Assembly (NCBI GenBank): GCA_028287885.1
Contig: JAQBOT010000433.1
Span: forward strand, 1 to 8,549
Direction of reading: 5' to 3'
DNA: 8,549 nucleotides
DNA from: Pedobacter sp.
GTDB taxonomy: Bacteria > Bacteroidota > Bacteroidia > Sphingobacteriales > Sphingobacteriaceae
Shown here: positions 1 through 6,122 of the stretch, in pieces
Numbering within the stretch: position 1 is the first letter of the stretch
How the letters are laid out: every line of letters starts with the position of its first letter
Notes under the pieces: model-generated
Told to the model about the DNA's origin: nothing
Database searches by the model: none
The model's input: only the letters and a program-made list of their open reading frames with translations
Made by a program: the position numbers and the translations under genes

Positions 1-351
1 CGTATCATGAATATTTAATGATGCACGTTCCAATTTTATGTTATAATGGTTTGTAATGAAATCTTTGATCAGATCGATCTCATCATTCAAGATCACAGCT
101 GGTTTTCCAAGCCAATAGACAAAATTAACGACGCCACAAACAGTACGGATCTCGTTCATTTGCCGCTCGGTTATCTTAACAAACACATAGGATGTAAACA
201 ATGGCTCCTCAACAATTTTCTTTCTGTCACTCCACTGTCGAGTTACCCGATTCAATGGGCAGTAGTTTTCAATTCCGACTTTATTCAATTGTTCTACTAC
301 CTTCTTTTCCCACCGAGACTTGGTGTATACGGCATACCATTTAGTTTCCAT
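1..351 (-). CDS. UpxY/NusG-like transcription antiterminator, N-terminal part (cut by window edge)
   Basis: A frame opens at an ATG at 349-351 and stays open for 117 codons to the left edge, so the C-terminus is missing. The product begins METKWYAVYTKSRWEKKV and continues with NYCPLNRV, RQWSDRKK and EEPLFTSYVFVKI. These are the hallmarks of the NusG N-terminal (NGN) domain of the Bacteroidota UpxY family. Family members bind RNA polymerase and let it read through the long operons that make capsule or exopolysaccharide. The KOW domain, if present, lies outside the window. The gene starts 50 bp after the end of the export lipoprotein gene on the same strand and is probably co-transcribed with it. 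No clear Shine-Dalgarno site precedes the ATG, which is usual in this phylum. The family call is firm; the target operon is inferred to be the polysaccharide genes expected to the left. Confidence 0.9.
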   Translation of the reverse strand, partial: METKWYAVYTKSRWEKKVVEQLNKVGIENYCPLNRVTRQWSDRKKIVEEPLFTSYVFVKITERQMNEIRTVCGVVNFVYWLGKPAVILNDEIDLIKDFITNHYNIKLERASLNIHDT

Positions 352-401
352 AAAAGATTGTTATGAGGAATTAATTAATGTTGGTAACTAGAAAAGCCTT
401 T

Positions 402-1154
402 TTACCTAAATATAAAGATCGCAGCAACCGAAAACACTGACAGGAGAAAACCGGCTCTTTGGTATATGGGATCCGATGAACTATATTTTACCCGGCTTGC
501 CTGGACATATATAATATCATTGTTCTTTAAGTAATAATAGGGTGAGTTAAAGAGGCTTTTTTTGGTTAAATCGACATTGATATATTGTCGCTCTCCATTT
601 ACTTCTCTGATGATTAGTAATGTCCTTAACGCTGTCATATTTAGATCTCCCGCCATACTAATCGCTTCCGGAATGGTCAGTCTCTCACCTTGCGACTTAT
701 ATAGTCCAGGGTTCGAAACATCACCCATAATTGAAACTTTGAAATTCATAAGAGTTGCAACTACTACTGGTTCCTTCAAGTAAGGCGTTAACTTTAATTT
801 TAGTTTTTCTCTAATTTGTGACGAAGTTAGATTACCAACGTTTATTGTACCAAGAACTGGAAGCTGAATATCTCCATGTTGGTCTACCAAATAGCCTCCC
901 GAACTCTCGCTTGCCCCGGTTGCTGTATTTGACGCAAAGTTGAATATAGCAGATGACTCAGGATTTAGACTGCTAATACTAATCCCTAAAATATCGCCGG
1001 GTTGAATGGTTATGGGATTAAAATTATCGATCGCCTCCTTCGTCAGTTCTTCCCTATTTACATCTTGAAAGTAAGTTGCCGTCTTGTATGAACCACAAGA
1101 AAGTAAAATCATGCATAAAAAAGCCATGCAGGTGTTTCTGAAAAAAATTCTCAT
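402..1154 (-). CDS. Polysaccharide export outer-membrane lipoprotein (Wza/BexD family, SLBB domain)
   Basis: A complete 250-residue protein. Residues 1-20 form a lipoprotein signal peptide with a basic start, a hydrophobic core and the lipobox LLSC, which places the lipidated Cys at 20. A poly-export domain follows at about 45-135, with QPGDILGI at 51-58 and GGYLVDQHGDIQLPVLG at 86-102. An SLBB segment starts near 138 (VSIMGDVSNPGLY) and ends with NNDIIYVQ at 211-218. Residues 234-249 form a C-terminal hydrophobic helix, matching the Bacteroidota version of Wza, which is shorter than E. coli Wza. The family forms the outer-membrane pore for export of capsular or extracellular polysaccharide and pairs with a Wzc-like inner-membrane co-polymerase, not seen here and possibly to the left. 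UpxY follows 50 bp downstream. A 540-bp gene-free leader lies upstream. Confidence 0.92.
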   Translation of the reverse strand: MRIFFRNTCMAFLCMILLSCGSYKTATYFQDVNREELTKEAIDNFNPITIQPGDILGISISSLNPESSAIFNFASNTATGASESSGGYLVDQHGDIQLPVLGTINVGNLTSSQIREKLKLKLTPYLKEPVVVATLMNFKVSIMGDVSNPGLYKSQGERLTIPEAISMAGDLNMTALRTLLIIREVNGERQYINVDLTKKSLFNSPYYYLKNNDIIYVQASRVKYSSSDPIYQRAGFLLSVFSVAAIFIFR

Positions 1155-1262
1155 GATTAAACAGTATTGATTAGAAGTTATTTTGGCTTAATCTTTGATT
1201 AATGTATCAAGTCGTTAAAACGTCCAAATACTATAACTGTGTATTTGATGTTTTTCTTAGAG

Positions 1263-1278
1263 GTTAATCGGAATTAAC
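1263..1278. repeat. Small perfect inverted repeat GTTAAT-N4-ATTAAC
   Basis: Six-base arms with a four-base loop (cgga), about 110 bp upstream of the export gene start. It could be an operator half-site pair or a small hairpin in the leader RNA. A related uninterrupted palindrome, GTTAATTAAC, occurs at 5117-5126 upstream of the glycosyltransferase gene. In AT-rich DNA this may be chance. Confidence 0.25.
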
Positions 1279-1654
1279 GCATGGCTTCGCCCTTTGTCAG
1301 TCACATCGTATCTAGTTGACTGTTAGTTTGTATTCCTATTGTTATTTGCTATTCTTATTGCTAGTGAATTTACCTGAACTACATTTAATAAAAGAACCTT
1401 TTTAAGGATTGTATAATACCGTGGGTCCTGTTTGTGTAATGCTATCTAATAGTGTGAATTATTTTTGGGGAAGGATGTGAATTTATATTGTAAGCCAAAG
1501 TTTATGGTTAACTGTTCGCGCAATTTTATAGCGCAGGTCACCACAAAGGAACCGCGAAAATATGCTCATGGAGCGTACAACTGACATTAAATACAAGGGG
1601 TTTGTTCAAATTTGAAAACGTTGTCTATTTTAATATACGCCCCCATTGTGAGAA

Positions 1655-1672
1655 GGTATCGAGTTTGATACC
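1655..1672. repeat. Hairpin GGTATC-N6-GATACC downstream of the DUF4268 gene
   Basis: A perfect six-base inverted repeat with a six-base loop, 22 bp beyond the DUF4268 stop codon. No T-tract follows on the minus strand, so it is at best a weak terminator or an RNA 3'-end structure. Confidence 0.25.
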
Positions 1673-1694
1673 GTATCCAGCTGACAAAAGGAAA

Positions 1695-2213
1695 TTACAA
1701 GAAAGCTTCAAAAGAATTTTGAGCCACAAGCCAAAAATTATCTAGCGCTATAATTCGTTGTTTGAAAAAGCTAATTAACGCAGGCCAATCTTCCTTCCGG
1801 TAAATACTGACGTTATCAATAGACCTTCTTATTAGACTTACAGGTTTGTTATTTTCATCCATTGTACTGAACTTCCAGTCCCAAGGCTCCTCCAAATACT
1901 CAACTAGCACCTTTTTGAGTTCCCAAAATTGTTCAAACATCAATTGTTGCACACCTAGATCTGGATGACTTATTTGTATAGATATAGATGCAGATTTAGT
2001 ATCTGCCTGCATTTTGAACTTTATATGCTTAAATCCTGTCTTATAGTTAATCCAGTTTATCCTGGCACCCTCCGCGCCAGGTTGAAGTGCCATATATTGT
2101 CCAAAGGCCGTCCAAAAGGCTTGCTTTATTTCTGAGGATTGAGTTTTAGAATACAAGAGACAGTTTATTAGAAATCTAATATCATTCTTTTTAAGCACAA
2201 TATAGTTAACCAC
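1695..2213 (-). CDS. DUF4268 domain protein
   Basis: The 172-residue frame matches, from memory, the DUF4268 family found in many Bacteroidota, almost from end to end. Conserved blocks are AFWTAFGQYM (32-41), INWINYKTG (52-60), a motif built around FEQFWELKK (93-101), EPWDWKF (109-115) and KEDWPALISFFKQRIIALD (140-158). Function is unknown; the domain is sometimes found at the C-terminus of restriction- or nuclease-like proteins, but here it stands alone. The longest start is a GTG at 2213. The family usually begins right at the segment here read YSKTQSSEIKQAFW, so an internal TTG at 2154-2156 giving about 153 residues is an attractive alternative. A GGAG close to the GTG is too near to decide. 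A large inverted repeat lies between this gene and its upstream neighbour, so it may have its own promoter. Confidence 0.8.
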   Translation of the reverse strand: MVNYIVLKKNDIRFLINCLLYSKTQSSEIKQAFWTAFGQYMALQPGAEGARINWINYKTGFKHIKFKMQADTKSASISIQISHPDLGVQQLMFEQFWELKKVLVEYLEEPWDWKFSTMDENNKPVSLIRRSIDNVSIYRKEDWPALISFFKQRIIALDNFWLVAQNSFEAFL

Positions 2214-2228
2214 CGCTCCAAAAGAAGT

Positions 2229-2278
2229 GTCCTTGGACCGGCCTAAAAAAGTTTATTCTTTAGTGTCAATCCAAGGAC
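2229..2278. terminator. Long inverted repeat, candidate terminator of the 92-aa gene
   Basis: GTCCTTGGA (2229-2237) and TCCAAGGAC (2270-2278) are perfect 9-base complements. A nested pair CTAAA/TTTAG lies inside them (2243-2247 and 2259-2263). The structure begins 22 bp after the stop of the 92-residue gene on the minus strand and is followed by a moderately T-rich stretch (acttctttt). That fits a weak terminator, although the 32-nt spacer is long. It ends only about 15 bp before the longest possible start of the DUF4268 gene, so an attenuator or regulatory hairpin for that gene is also possible. Confidence 0.35.
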
Positions 2279-2299
2279 TGCTTATTTATACTAGGTAAA

Positions 2300-2578
2300 T
2301 TATTTTCTCTCTACAAACTTGTGGAACGTACTCGTCTCACCATCGGCCTTTTTATCTTGGTACAAGAAATCTAACTTGTTCTTCTCAAAATCGGTAAAGA
2401 AATCGTCCCAATCCATTTCTTCAAAATTATCGCTCTTGCTATTTTCAGGAAAATGGATCCTTAATAAACCATCATCGTCTTGCTTTCCGGTCCCCTTGAT
2501 CCTTGTTGGAATTCCATTTCTTTTTTCTACCCAATCCTGAATAATTTGATGATCATGTGTCTGATTTGAGGTGCTCAT
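2300..2578 (-). CDS. Small acidic conserved protein (92 aa), function unknown
   Basis: A complete 92-residue soluble protein with no signal peptide or membrane segment. Visible features are an N-terminal HDQIIQDW-like stretch (HDHQIIQDWVEKRNG, residues 8-22), KGTGKQDDDGLLRIHFP (28-44), the acidic core EEMDWDDFF (53-61) and LDFLYQDK (69-76). I recognise this as a widespread Bacteroidota/Proteobacteria small protein. From memory it is sometimes labelled '1,4-alpha-glucan branching enzyme' in databases; at 92 residues with no GH13 motif it cannot be that enzyme. The pattern of KGTG plus WDDFF is what the family conserves; no reaction is known to me. It lies 117 bp after the small membrane peptide and 86 bp before DUF4268 on the same strand, and probably forms its own transcription unit. 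Confidence 0.75.
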   Translation of the reverse strand: MSTSNQTHDHQIIQDWVEKRNGIPTRIKGTGKQDDDGLLRIHFPENSKSDNFEEMDWDDFFTDFEKNKLDFLYQDKKADGETSTFHKFVERK

Positions 2579-2605
2579 AATATTTTTCCTAAATGATGTT
2601 TAACA

Positions 2606-2634
2606 ACTAACACGGATGTTTGAAGTACTAACAC
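2606..2634. repeat. Direct repeat ACTAACAC, two copies 21 bp apart
   Basis: Copies at 2606-2613 and 2627-2634 (GTGTTAGT on the minus strand) lie 28-56 bp upstream of the 92-residue gene. The 21-bp period is two helical turns, which would suit a dimeric activator site upstream of that gene. I found no exact promoter box beside it, and the copies may be chance. Confidence 0.2.
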
Positions 2635-2650
2635 ACAATCACTTAAAACT

Positions 2651-2665
2651 GTTTAAAAATTAAAC
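2651..2665. repeat. AT-only hairpin GTTTAA-AAA-TTAAAC
   Basis: A perfect six-base inverted repeat with a three-base loop lies 31 bp beyond the stop of the 27-residue peptide on the minus strand. It may mark the end of the glycosyltransferase-glf-peptide transcript, but the stem is weak and no T-tract follows. Confidence 0.2.
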
Positions 2666-2695
2666 CTTTCTATCACACACCTTCAATCAGCGCGA

Positions 2696-2779
2696 CTATT
2701 TGTGCTTTTTTTTATAGGAAGAATAAGCAATTGCTATAGCAACAACAAAGATGATTCCTACAATGATGGGAATAAACAT
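2696..2779 (-). CDS. Putative 27-residue single-pass membrane peptide
   Basis: An ATG at 2777-2779 opens 27 codons ending in TAG at 2696-2698. It begins MFIPIIVGIIF, is continuously hydrophobic through about residue 18 and ends YKKKHK. That is a textbook small single-pass membrane protein with a positive cytoplasmic tail. Upstream is AAGG (caaggttATG), a close but plausible ribosome site. It starts 41 bp after the glf stop on the same strand and is likely the last gene of that operon. I do not recognise a named family. The even hydrophobicity followed by a lysine cluster argues for a real gene, but its short length keeps the call uncertain. It might be a small accessory of an envelope enzyme. 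Confidence 0.5.
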   Translation of the reverse strand: MFIPIIVGIIFVVAIAIAYSSYKKKHK

Positions 2780-2820
2780 AACCTTGATATTTAAAGTCTA
2801 TTTAATTAGTCCATTATTCG

Positions 2821-3945
2821 TTAAGTCTTTTCCAATGGCTCCTCTGCAAGTAACTCACTGCTCGTAATCTTTTTAAAAGTGGTTAATGCTTGAGCAACTA
2901 CTTGATCCATGTTATAGTACTTATAAGTAGCTAATCTTCCAACAAAATGAACATTTTCAAGTTGTGCCGCCAAATCCTGGTATTTCTTATATAATTCGGC
3001 GTTTTCTGGTTTCGGTATCGGATAATATGGATCGCCTTCAGATTTTGGAAATTCGTAAACAAGCGACGTTTTCTCATGTTTTTGGCCACTTAAATACTTA
3101 AATTCCGTTATCCTGGTAAATGCATAGTCGTTTGGATAATTAATTGTGCCAGTTTCCTGAAACTTCTCTTGATCTAGGGTCTCAAATTTAAACTCCAATG
3201 AACGGTAAGGAAGCTTGCCATATTGAAAATCAAAGTATTCATCCACCGGACCTGTAAAGATTAATTTTCTGTAATTGATCTCAGTCATTACGTCCTTGTA
3301 GTTCGTATTCAACATGATGTTTATATTGGGATGATCCAACATTTTTTCAAACATCTTTGTGTATCCATATAATGGCATAACCTGGTAGGTGTCGGTAAAG
3401 TACCTGTTATCCTTATTCGTTCGGGTAGGTATGCGCGCTGTGACCGATGCGTTAAGCTCGGATGGATCCAGATCCCATTGCTTTTTTGTGTAACCTTTGA
3501 AAAACTTTTCGTAAAGCTCGCGACCAACACTCCCGACCACAACATCTTCAGAAGTTAACACCTCCGACTTCTTTTCAGCCTTAGAGGCTAAGAAATCCGT
3601 AACCTCATCGCTATTTAAATTTAGCCCGTACATCTGATTGATCGTATTCAGATTAATTGGTATAGGAAATAACTGACCGTCAACATTGGCAAGAACACGA
3701 TGCTGATAGTTGCGCCACTCCGTAAATTGAGATAAGTAGTTATAAACTTCTTTGCTGTTTGTATGAAATATATGAGGCCCGTATTTATGAACCAGAATAC
3801 CGGCTTTATCATAGTGATCATATGCATTGCCGGCAATATGATTCCTTTTATCAATAATCAGGACTTTTTTGTTAGTCACACTGGCTAATTTCTCCGCCAA
3901 CACACATCCTGCGAATCCGGCTCCTACTATTAAATAATCGTACAT
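2821..3945 (-). CDS. glf: UDP-galactopyranose mutase
   Basis: A complete 374-residue flavoenzyme of the usual bacterial UGM length. It converts UDP-galactopyranose to UDP-galactofuranose, the precursor of galactofuranose in surface glycans, and acts in the cytoplasm with reduced FAD. The N-terminus has the dinucleotide fold IVGAGFAG (6-13) and acidic D32. HKYGPHIFHT lies at 53-62. YTKKQWDLDP (152-161) carries W157, matching the substrate-binding Trp. IPTRTN (172-177) carries R175 and FTRITEFK (276-283) carries R278, the two arginines that hold the UDP-sugar diphosphate. The C-terminal GRLATYKYYNMDQVVAQAL (336-354) is the classical FAD/active-site closing motif. All key residues are present, so it should be active. 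Its ATG lies one base after the stop of the glycosyltransferase gene, so the two are surely one operon. Confidence 0.96.
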   Translation of the reverse strand: MYDYLIVGAGFAGCVLAEKLASVTNKKVLIIDKRNHIAGNAYDHYDKAGILVHKYGPHIFHTNSKEVYNYLSQFTEWRNYQHRVLANVDGQLFPIPINLNTINQMYGLNLNSDEVTDFLASKAEKKSEVLTSEDVVVGSVGRELYEKFFKGYTKKQWDLDPSELNASVTARIPTRTNKDNRYFTDTYQVMPLYGYTKMFEKMLDHPNINIMLNTNYKDVMTEINYRKLIFTGPVDEYFDFQYGKLPYRSLEFKFETLDQEKFQETGTINYPNDYAFTRITEFKYLSGQKHEKTSLVYEFPKSEGDPYYPIPKPENAELYKKYQDLAAQLENVHFVGRLATYKYYNMDQVVAQALTTFKKITSSELLAEEPLEKT

Positions 3946-3946
3946 T

Positions 3947-5095
3947 TTAACTTGCGATTGAGATTTTCTTGTTATTGTTTAAGGTTCCTTGAATATGTTT
4001 TAACATCGTTGCATAGGTCTGATCCCAAGATACATCTTTTAAAAATTCATCTACTTCTTTAAGCCAAACTTTATTCGTTTCCTTAGCAAACTCGGCTTCG
4101 ATAGCTTCTACAAACTCCTCGCAAGTCGATCCGATATGAACAAGTTTCTTGATACCATAAGGCTTAACAACATCACGAATTGGCGTTGAAACAACTGGTA
4201 TTCCAGCGGACAAGTATTCTGGGGTTTTTGTTGGGCTGATAAATCGAGTAGATTCATTAAGCTGGAAAGGAATTAAGGCCATATCCCAACCAGACAGGTA
4301 GCCCGGCAGCTCTGCATACGATTTTTGTCCAAGATAATGAATGTTCTCATTTCTTGGCAGGATGCTCTCGTCAATTTTGACAACAGGACCTATAAGAATA
4401 ATTTGCCATTCTGGCTTAAGCGTTGCGATGTTTCCTATTAGGTCGATATCAAATCGCTCGTCAATAACGCCATAAAAGCCAATCTTTGGTCCTTTGATTA
4501 CAGACTGATCCGCAGGCTCTTGTACTTGCTTTCGTGCCTGCTCAAAGTGTGCTTTGTCAATACTACTTGGAAAGGGATATATATTCGAATGTTGTTGTTT
4601 TTTAGCCTCGTATAAGGAATGTCCGCCGGTAAAGACGATGTCAGCCTTAGCCATTAACTTTCTTTCTAAGGTTATCAGCTCCTCAGGAGCAAATTTAAAT
4701 GCGGATAGCTCGTCCATGCAATCGTATACAACTACTTTAGGTTTGTATTTGTCTGTAAACGACAGGGCCATTGGTGTGTAGTACCAAAACGTCCAATTTT
4801 GCATTTCGGTATTTTGAAAAAACTTATCCAGCAACGCCATGAGTGCTGCCTGCACCTGGGAAGTTGATAATCCTGGCTTGATATGCGGGACAATAACCGT
4901 TAAAGACGAGCTTCGAGGAGAAAGACTCAGATAGGGATCTTGCTTAGCGTCAAACATGGGCTCTTCGAAGTAATATACGTTGGCATTCGCAGCAAACCTA
5001 GTTAATAAATGTTGTGGACGCTGAAATACAAAATCCCATCTAAGGTGTGAGAAGCAAATCAGACTCTTTGTCGGCATTTCTACGTAATTTTTCAT
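3947..5095 (-). CDS. Glycosyltransferase, GT4-like, paired with glf
   Basis: The frame is open from an ATG at 5236 (429 residues), but family homology begins at SHLRWDFVFQRPQHL, so I place the start at the ATG at 5093-5095, giving 382 residues. Another ATG at 5077 is possible. Numbering from 5095: SHLRWDFVFQRPQHL (16-30) and VVVYDCMDEL (121-130) form the N-terminal Rossmann domain. KIGFYGVIDERFD (204-216), an IILIGP strand (232-237), the GWDMALIPF core (269-277) and SPTKTPEYLSAGIPVVSTP (287-305) form the nucleotide-sugar-binding C-terminal domain typical of GT4/GT-B enzymes. No signal peptide or membrane helix is seen. The donor and acceptor cannot be read from sequence. The one-base spacing to glf suggests, as inference, a galactofuranosyltransferase or a sugar transferase of a Galf-containing glycan. 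Confidence 0.88.
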   Translation of the reverse strand: MKNYVEMPTKSLICFSHLRWDFVFQRPQHLLTRFAANANVYYFEEPMFDAKQDPYLSLSPRSSSLTVIVPHIKPGLSTSQVQAALMALLDKFFQNTEMQNWTFWYYTPMALSFTDKYKPKVVVYDCMDELSAFKFAPEELITLERKLMAKADIVFTGGHSLYEAKKQQHSNIYPFPSSIDKAHFEQARKQVQEPADQSVIKGPKIGFYGVIDERFDIDLIGNIATLKPEWQIILIGPVVKIDESILPRNENIHYLGQKSYAELPGYLSGWDMALIPFQLNESTRFISPTKTPEYLSAGIPVVSTPIRDVVKPYGIKKLVHIGSTCEEFVEAIEAEFAKETNKVWLKEVDEFLKDVSWDQTYATMLKHIQGTLNNNKKISIAS

Positions 5096-5116
5096 AATCA
5101 ATTTGTTAGGATAATT

Positions 5117-5126
5117 GTTAATTAAC
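5117..5126. repeat. Perfect palindrome GTTAATTAAC upstream of the glycosyltransferase gene
   Basis: Ten-base uninterrupted palindrome, 22 bp upstream of the preferred start at 5095. It could be an operator; it resembles the GTTAAT/ATTAAC arms at 1263-1278. It may be chance in AT-rich DNA. Confidence 0.2.
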
Positions 5127-5222
5127 TCAGCTCTTCCCAACCGGCAAACAAAAGCAAGGTCTATATTCCTGGGTGATAATCTGTTCGATATTAAAACCGT
5201 GTTCAAGGGGCTATTGTTTGGG

Positions 5223-5234
5223 GGGTATATACCC
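5223..5234. repeat. Perfect 12-bp palindrome GGGTATATACCC in the divergent intergenic region
   Basis: The palindrome lies between the preferred glycosyltransferase start (5095, leftward) and the decayed DUF421 gene (5311, rightward). It overlaps the ATG at 5236 that would open the longest reading frame. A 12-base exact dyad with GC ends stands out in AT-rich DNA and may be a regulator site. If so, the longer reading of the glycosyltransferase is wrong. Confidence 0.3.
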
Positions 5235-5310
5235 ATTTAACCGGTAATTAATAGCGAGCCTTTCTGTTACAAGTACGTAAACATATTTTTCATCCATTTA
5301 GTCGTTTTTG

Positions 5311-6037
5311 ATGGAATAGTACCAGCGCATTTTAATTGGAGAGATTCCTCCAAGCTTTTTCATAGAGCTTGTGCTCCGTGCGTTAATCATCTATATATTA
5401 CTCATATTGTCAATGCGCTTGATGGGTAAAAGGATGTCTGCGCAAATCAGTCGAAATAAAATGGCTGCCGTTGTCTCTCTTGCAGCAGCTGTTGGTATTC
5501 CATTAATGAACCTCAATAGGGGTATACTCCCGGCCGTTGTTATCACAATAGTAATCGTTTTTTTCACGAACTTCATCTCAAGAAGAACTGCAAAGGACGA
5601 AAAGTTTGAGTCACTTACCCAAGATGACTATGGTGCATTAGTAATCGATGGTGCACTCAATATAGGCGTAATGGAACAAACACGAGTTACCCGTGAACGT
5701 TTATTCGCACAACTGCGAATGCTAAATAAAACACATCTGGGTATGATTAAGCGCCTCTACTTTGAGGCTAATGGTATATTCAGTGTTGTTGATGAACCAA
5801 ACCCCAGTGCGCGATTTCGATCTTGCCTGATGATATAGATCCAGAATTTTCTGCGATGAAGCTTAGAAAAACCAGTACACCTGTGTGCAAAAGTTGCGGG
5901 AAGCTTGCCGTATGCTTAATTGCTACCACCAGAACCAAATGTCCGAACGGTAAGGCAATTGCTTGGATCCGGCGGTTGAAATGATTACCTCCAAGATTAC
6001 CTCCTCCCTACAAAAAGAGCCTGATTTTATACGATAA
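5311..6037 (+). pseudogene. DUF421 (YetF-like) membrane protein gene, inactivated by three lesions
   Basis: The frame starting ATG GAA is stopped by TAG at 5317-5319; a Trp codon (TGG) would give MEWYQRILIGE, the expected family start. After it, the frame is open through a membrane segment (FFIELVLRALIIYILLIL), RLMGKRMSAQISRN, a second hydrophobic block and the cytoplasmic DUF421 domain (LVIDGALNIG, LFAQLR, IKRLYFEANGIFSV), ending at TAG 5836. Family sequence resumes in another frame: ISILPDDIDPEFS and a Cys pair VCKSCG with CPN. One missing base at the C-run 5802-5805 restores it. A second missing base at 5965-5966 restores WDPAVEMI and a tail ending at TAA 6035-6037. Repaired, it would encode about 242 residues, the normal family length. 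The final Cys of the presumed zinc ribbon is also missing. Function of DUF421 proteins is unclear. A shorter protein from the GTG at 5371 is possible but would lack both ends. Confidence 0.85.
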
Positions 6038-6064
6038 TCCATAAAATAATTATTTTCAAATTTA

Positions 6065-6096
6065 TTTAGCTTCTTAAGTTTATAATTATACCTTTG
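6065..6096 (+). promoter_or_regulatory. Promoter of tRNA-Lys (Bacteroidota type)
   Basis: TACCTTTG at 6089-6096 matches the Bacteroidota -7 box TAnnTTTG exactly. A weak -33 box, TTTA, lies at 6065-6068 with 20 bases between. The predicted transcription start is near 6103, about 20 bp before the tRNA. Confidence 0.5.
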
Positions 6097-6122
6097 CAGC
6101 CTCTTCAGAAATAAACGAAGAT

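Larger units (their letters stand above)
1155..1694. other. Gene-free 540-bp stretch between the DUF4268 gene and the export gene
   Basis: No frame on either strand looks like a gene; the longest open stretches are short and give no recognisable motif. Several small inverted repeats are visible: GTTAAT/ATTAAC with a 4-nt loop (1263-1278), the palindrome TTCAAATTTGAA (1605-1616), and GGTATC/GATACC with a 6-nt loop (1655-1672). I found no exact Bacteroidota promoter (TTTG, then TAnnTTTG) on the minus strand. The nearest leftward-facing matches have three spacer bases instead of two (TAGTATTTG, complement of 1225-1233, and TAAACTTTG, complement of 1496-1504). The stretch probably holds the promoter and a long leader of the polysaccharide export operon. 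Confidence 0.6.

Noticed and set aside
46..366. 106-codon open frame on the plus strand
   Set aside because: It is the antisense of the UpxY gene, whose minus-strand translation shows clear family motifs.
562..783. 73-codon open frame on the plus strand
   Set aside because: It lies entirely inside the export lipoprotein gene in antisense and has no recognisable motif.
1518..1534. GCGC-N9-GCGC inverted repeat
   Set aside because: Only four-base arms; too short to separate from chance.
2319..2540. 73-codon open frame on the plus strand
   Set aside because: It is antisense to the 92-residue conserved protein gene.
3321..3854. Two minus-strand frames of 74 and 68 codons
   Set aside because: Both are out-of-frame shadows inside glf, which is complete and has all its motifs.
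4554..4781. 75-codon plus-strand frame
   Set aside because: Antisense shadow inside the glycosyltransferase gene.
5391..5576. 61-codon minus-strand frame
   Set aside because: Antisense of the DUF421 pseudogene, which explains the region.
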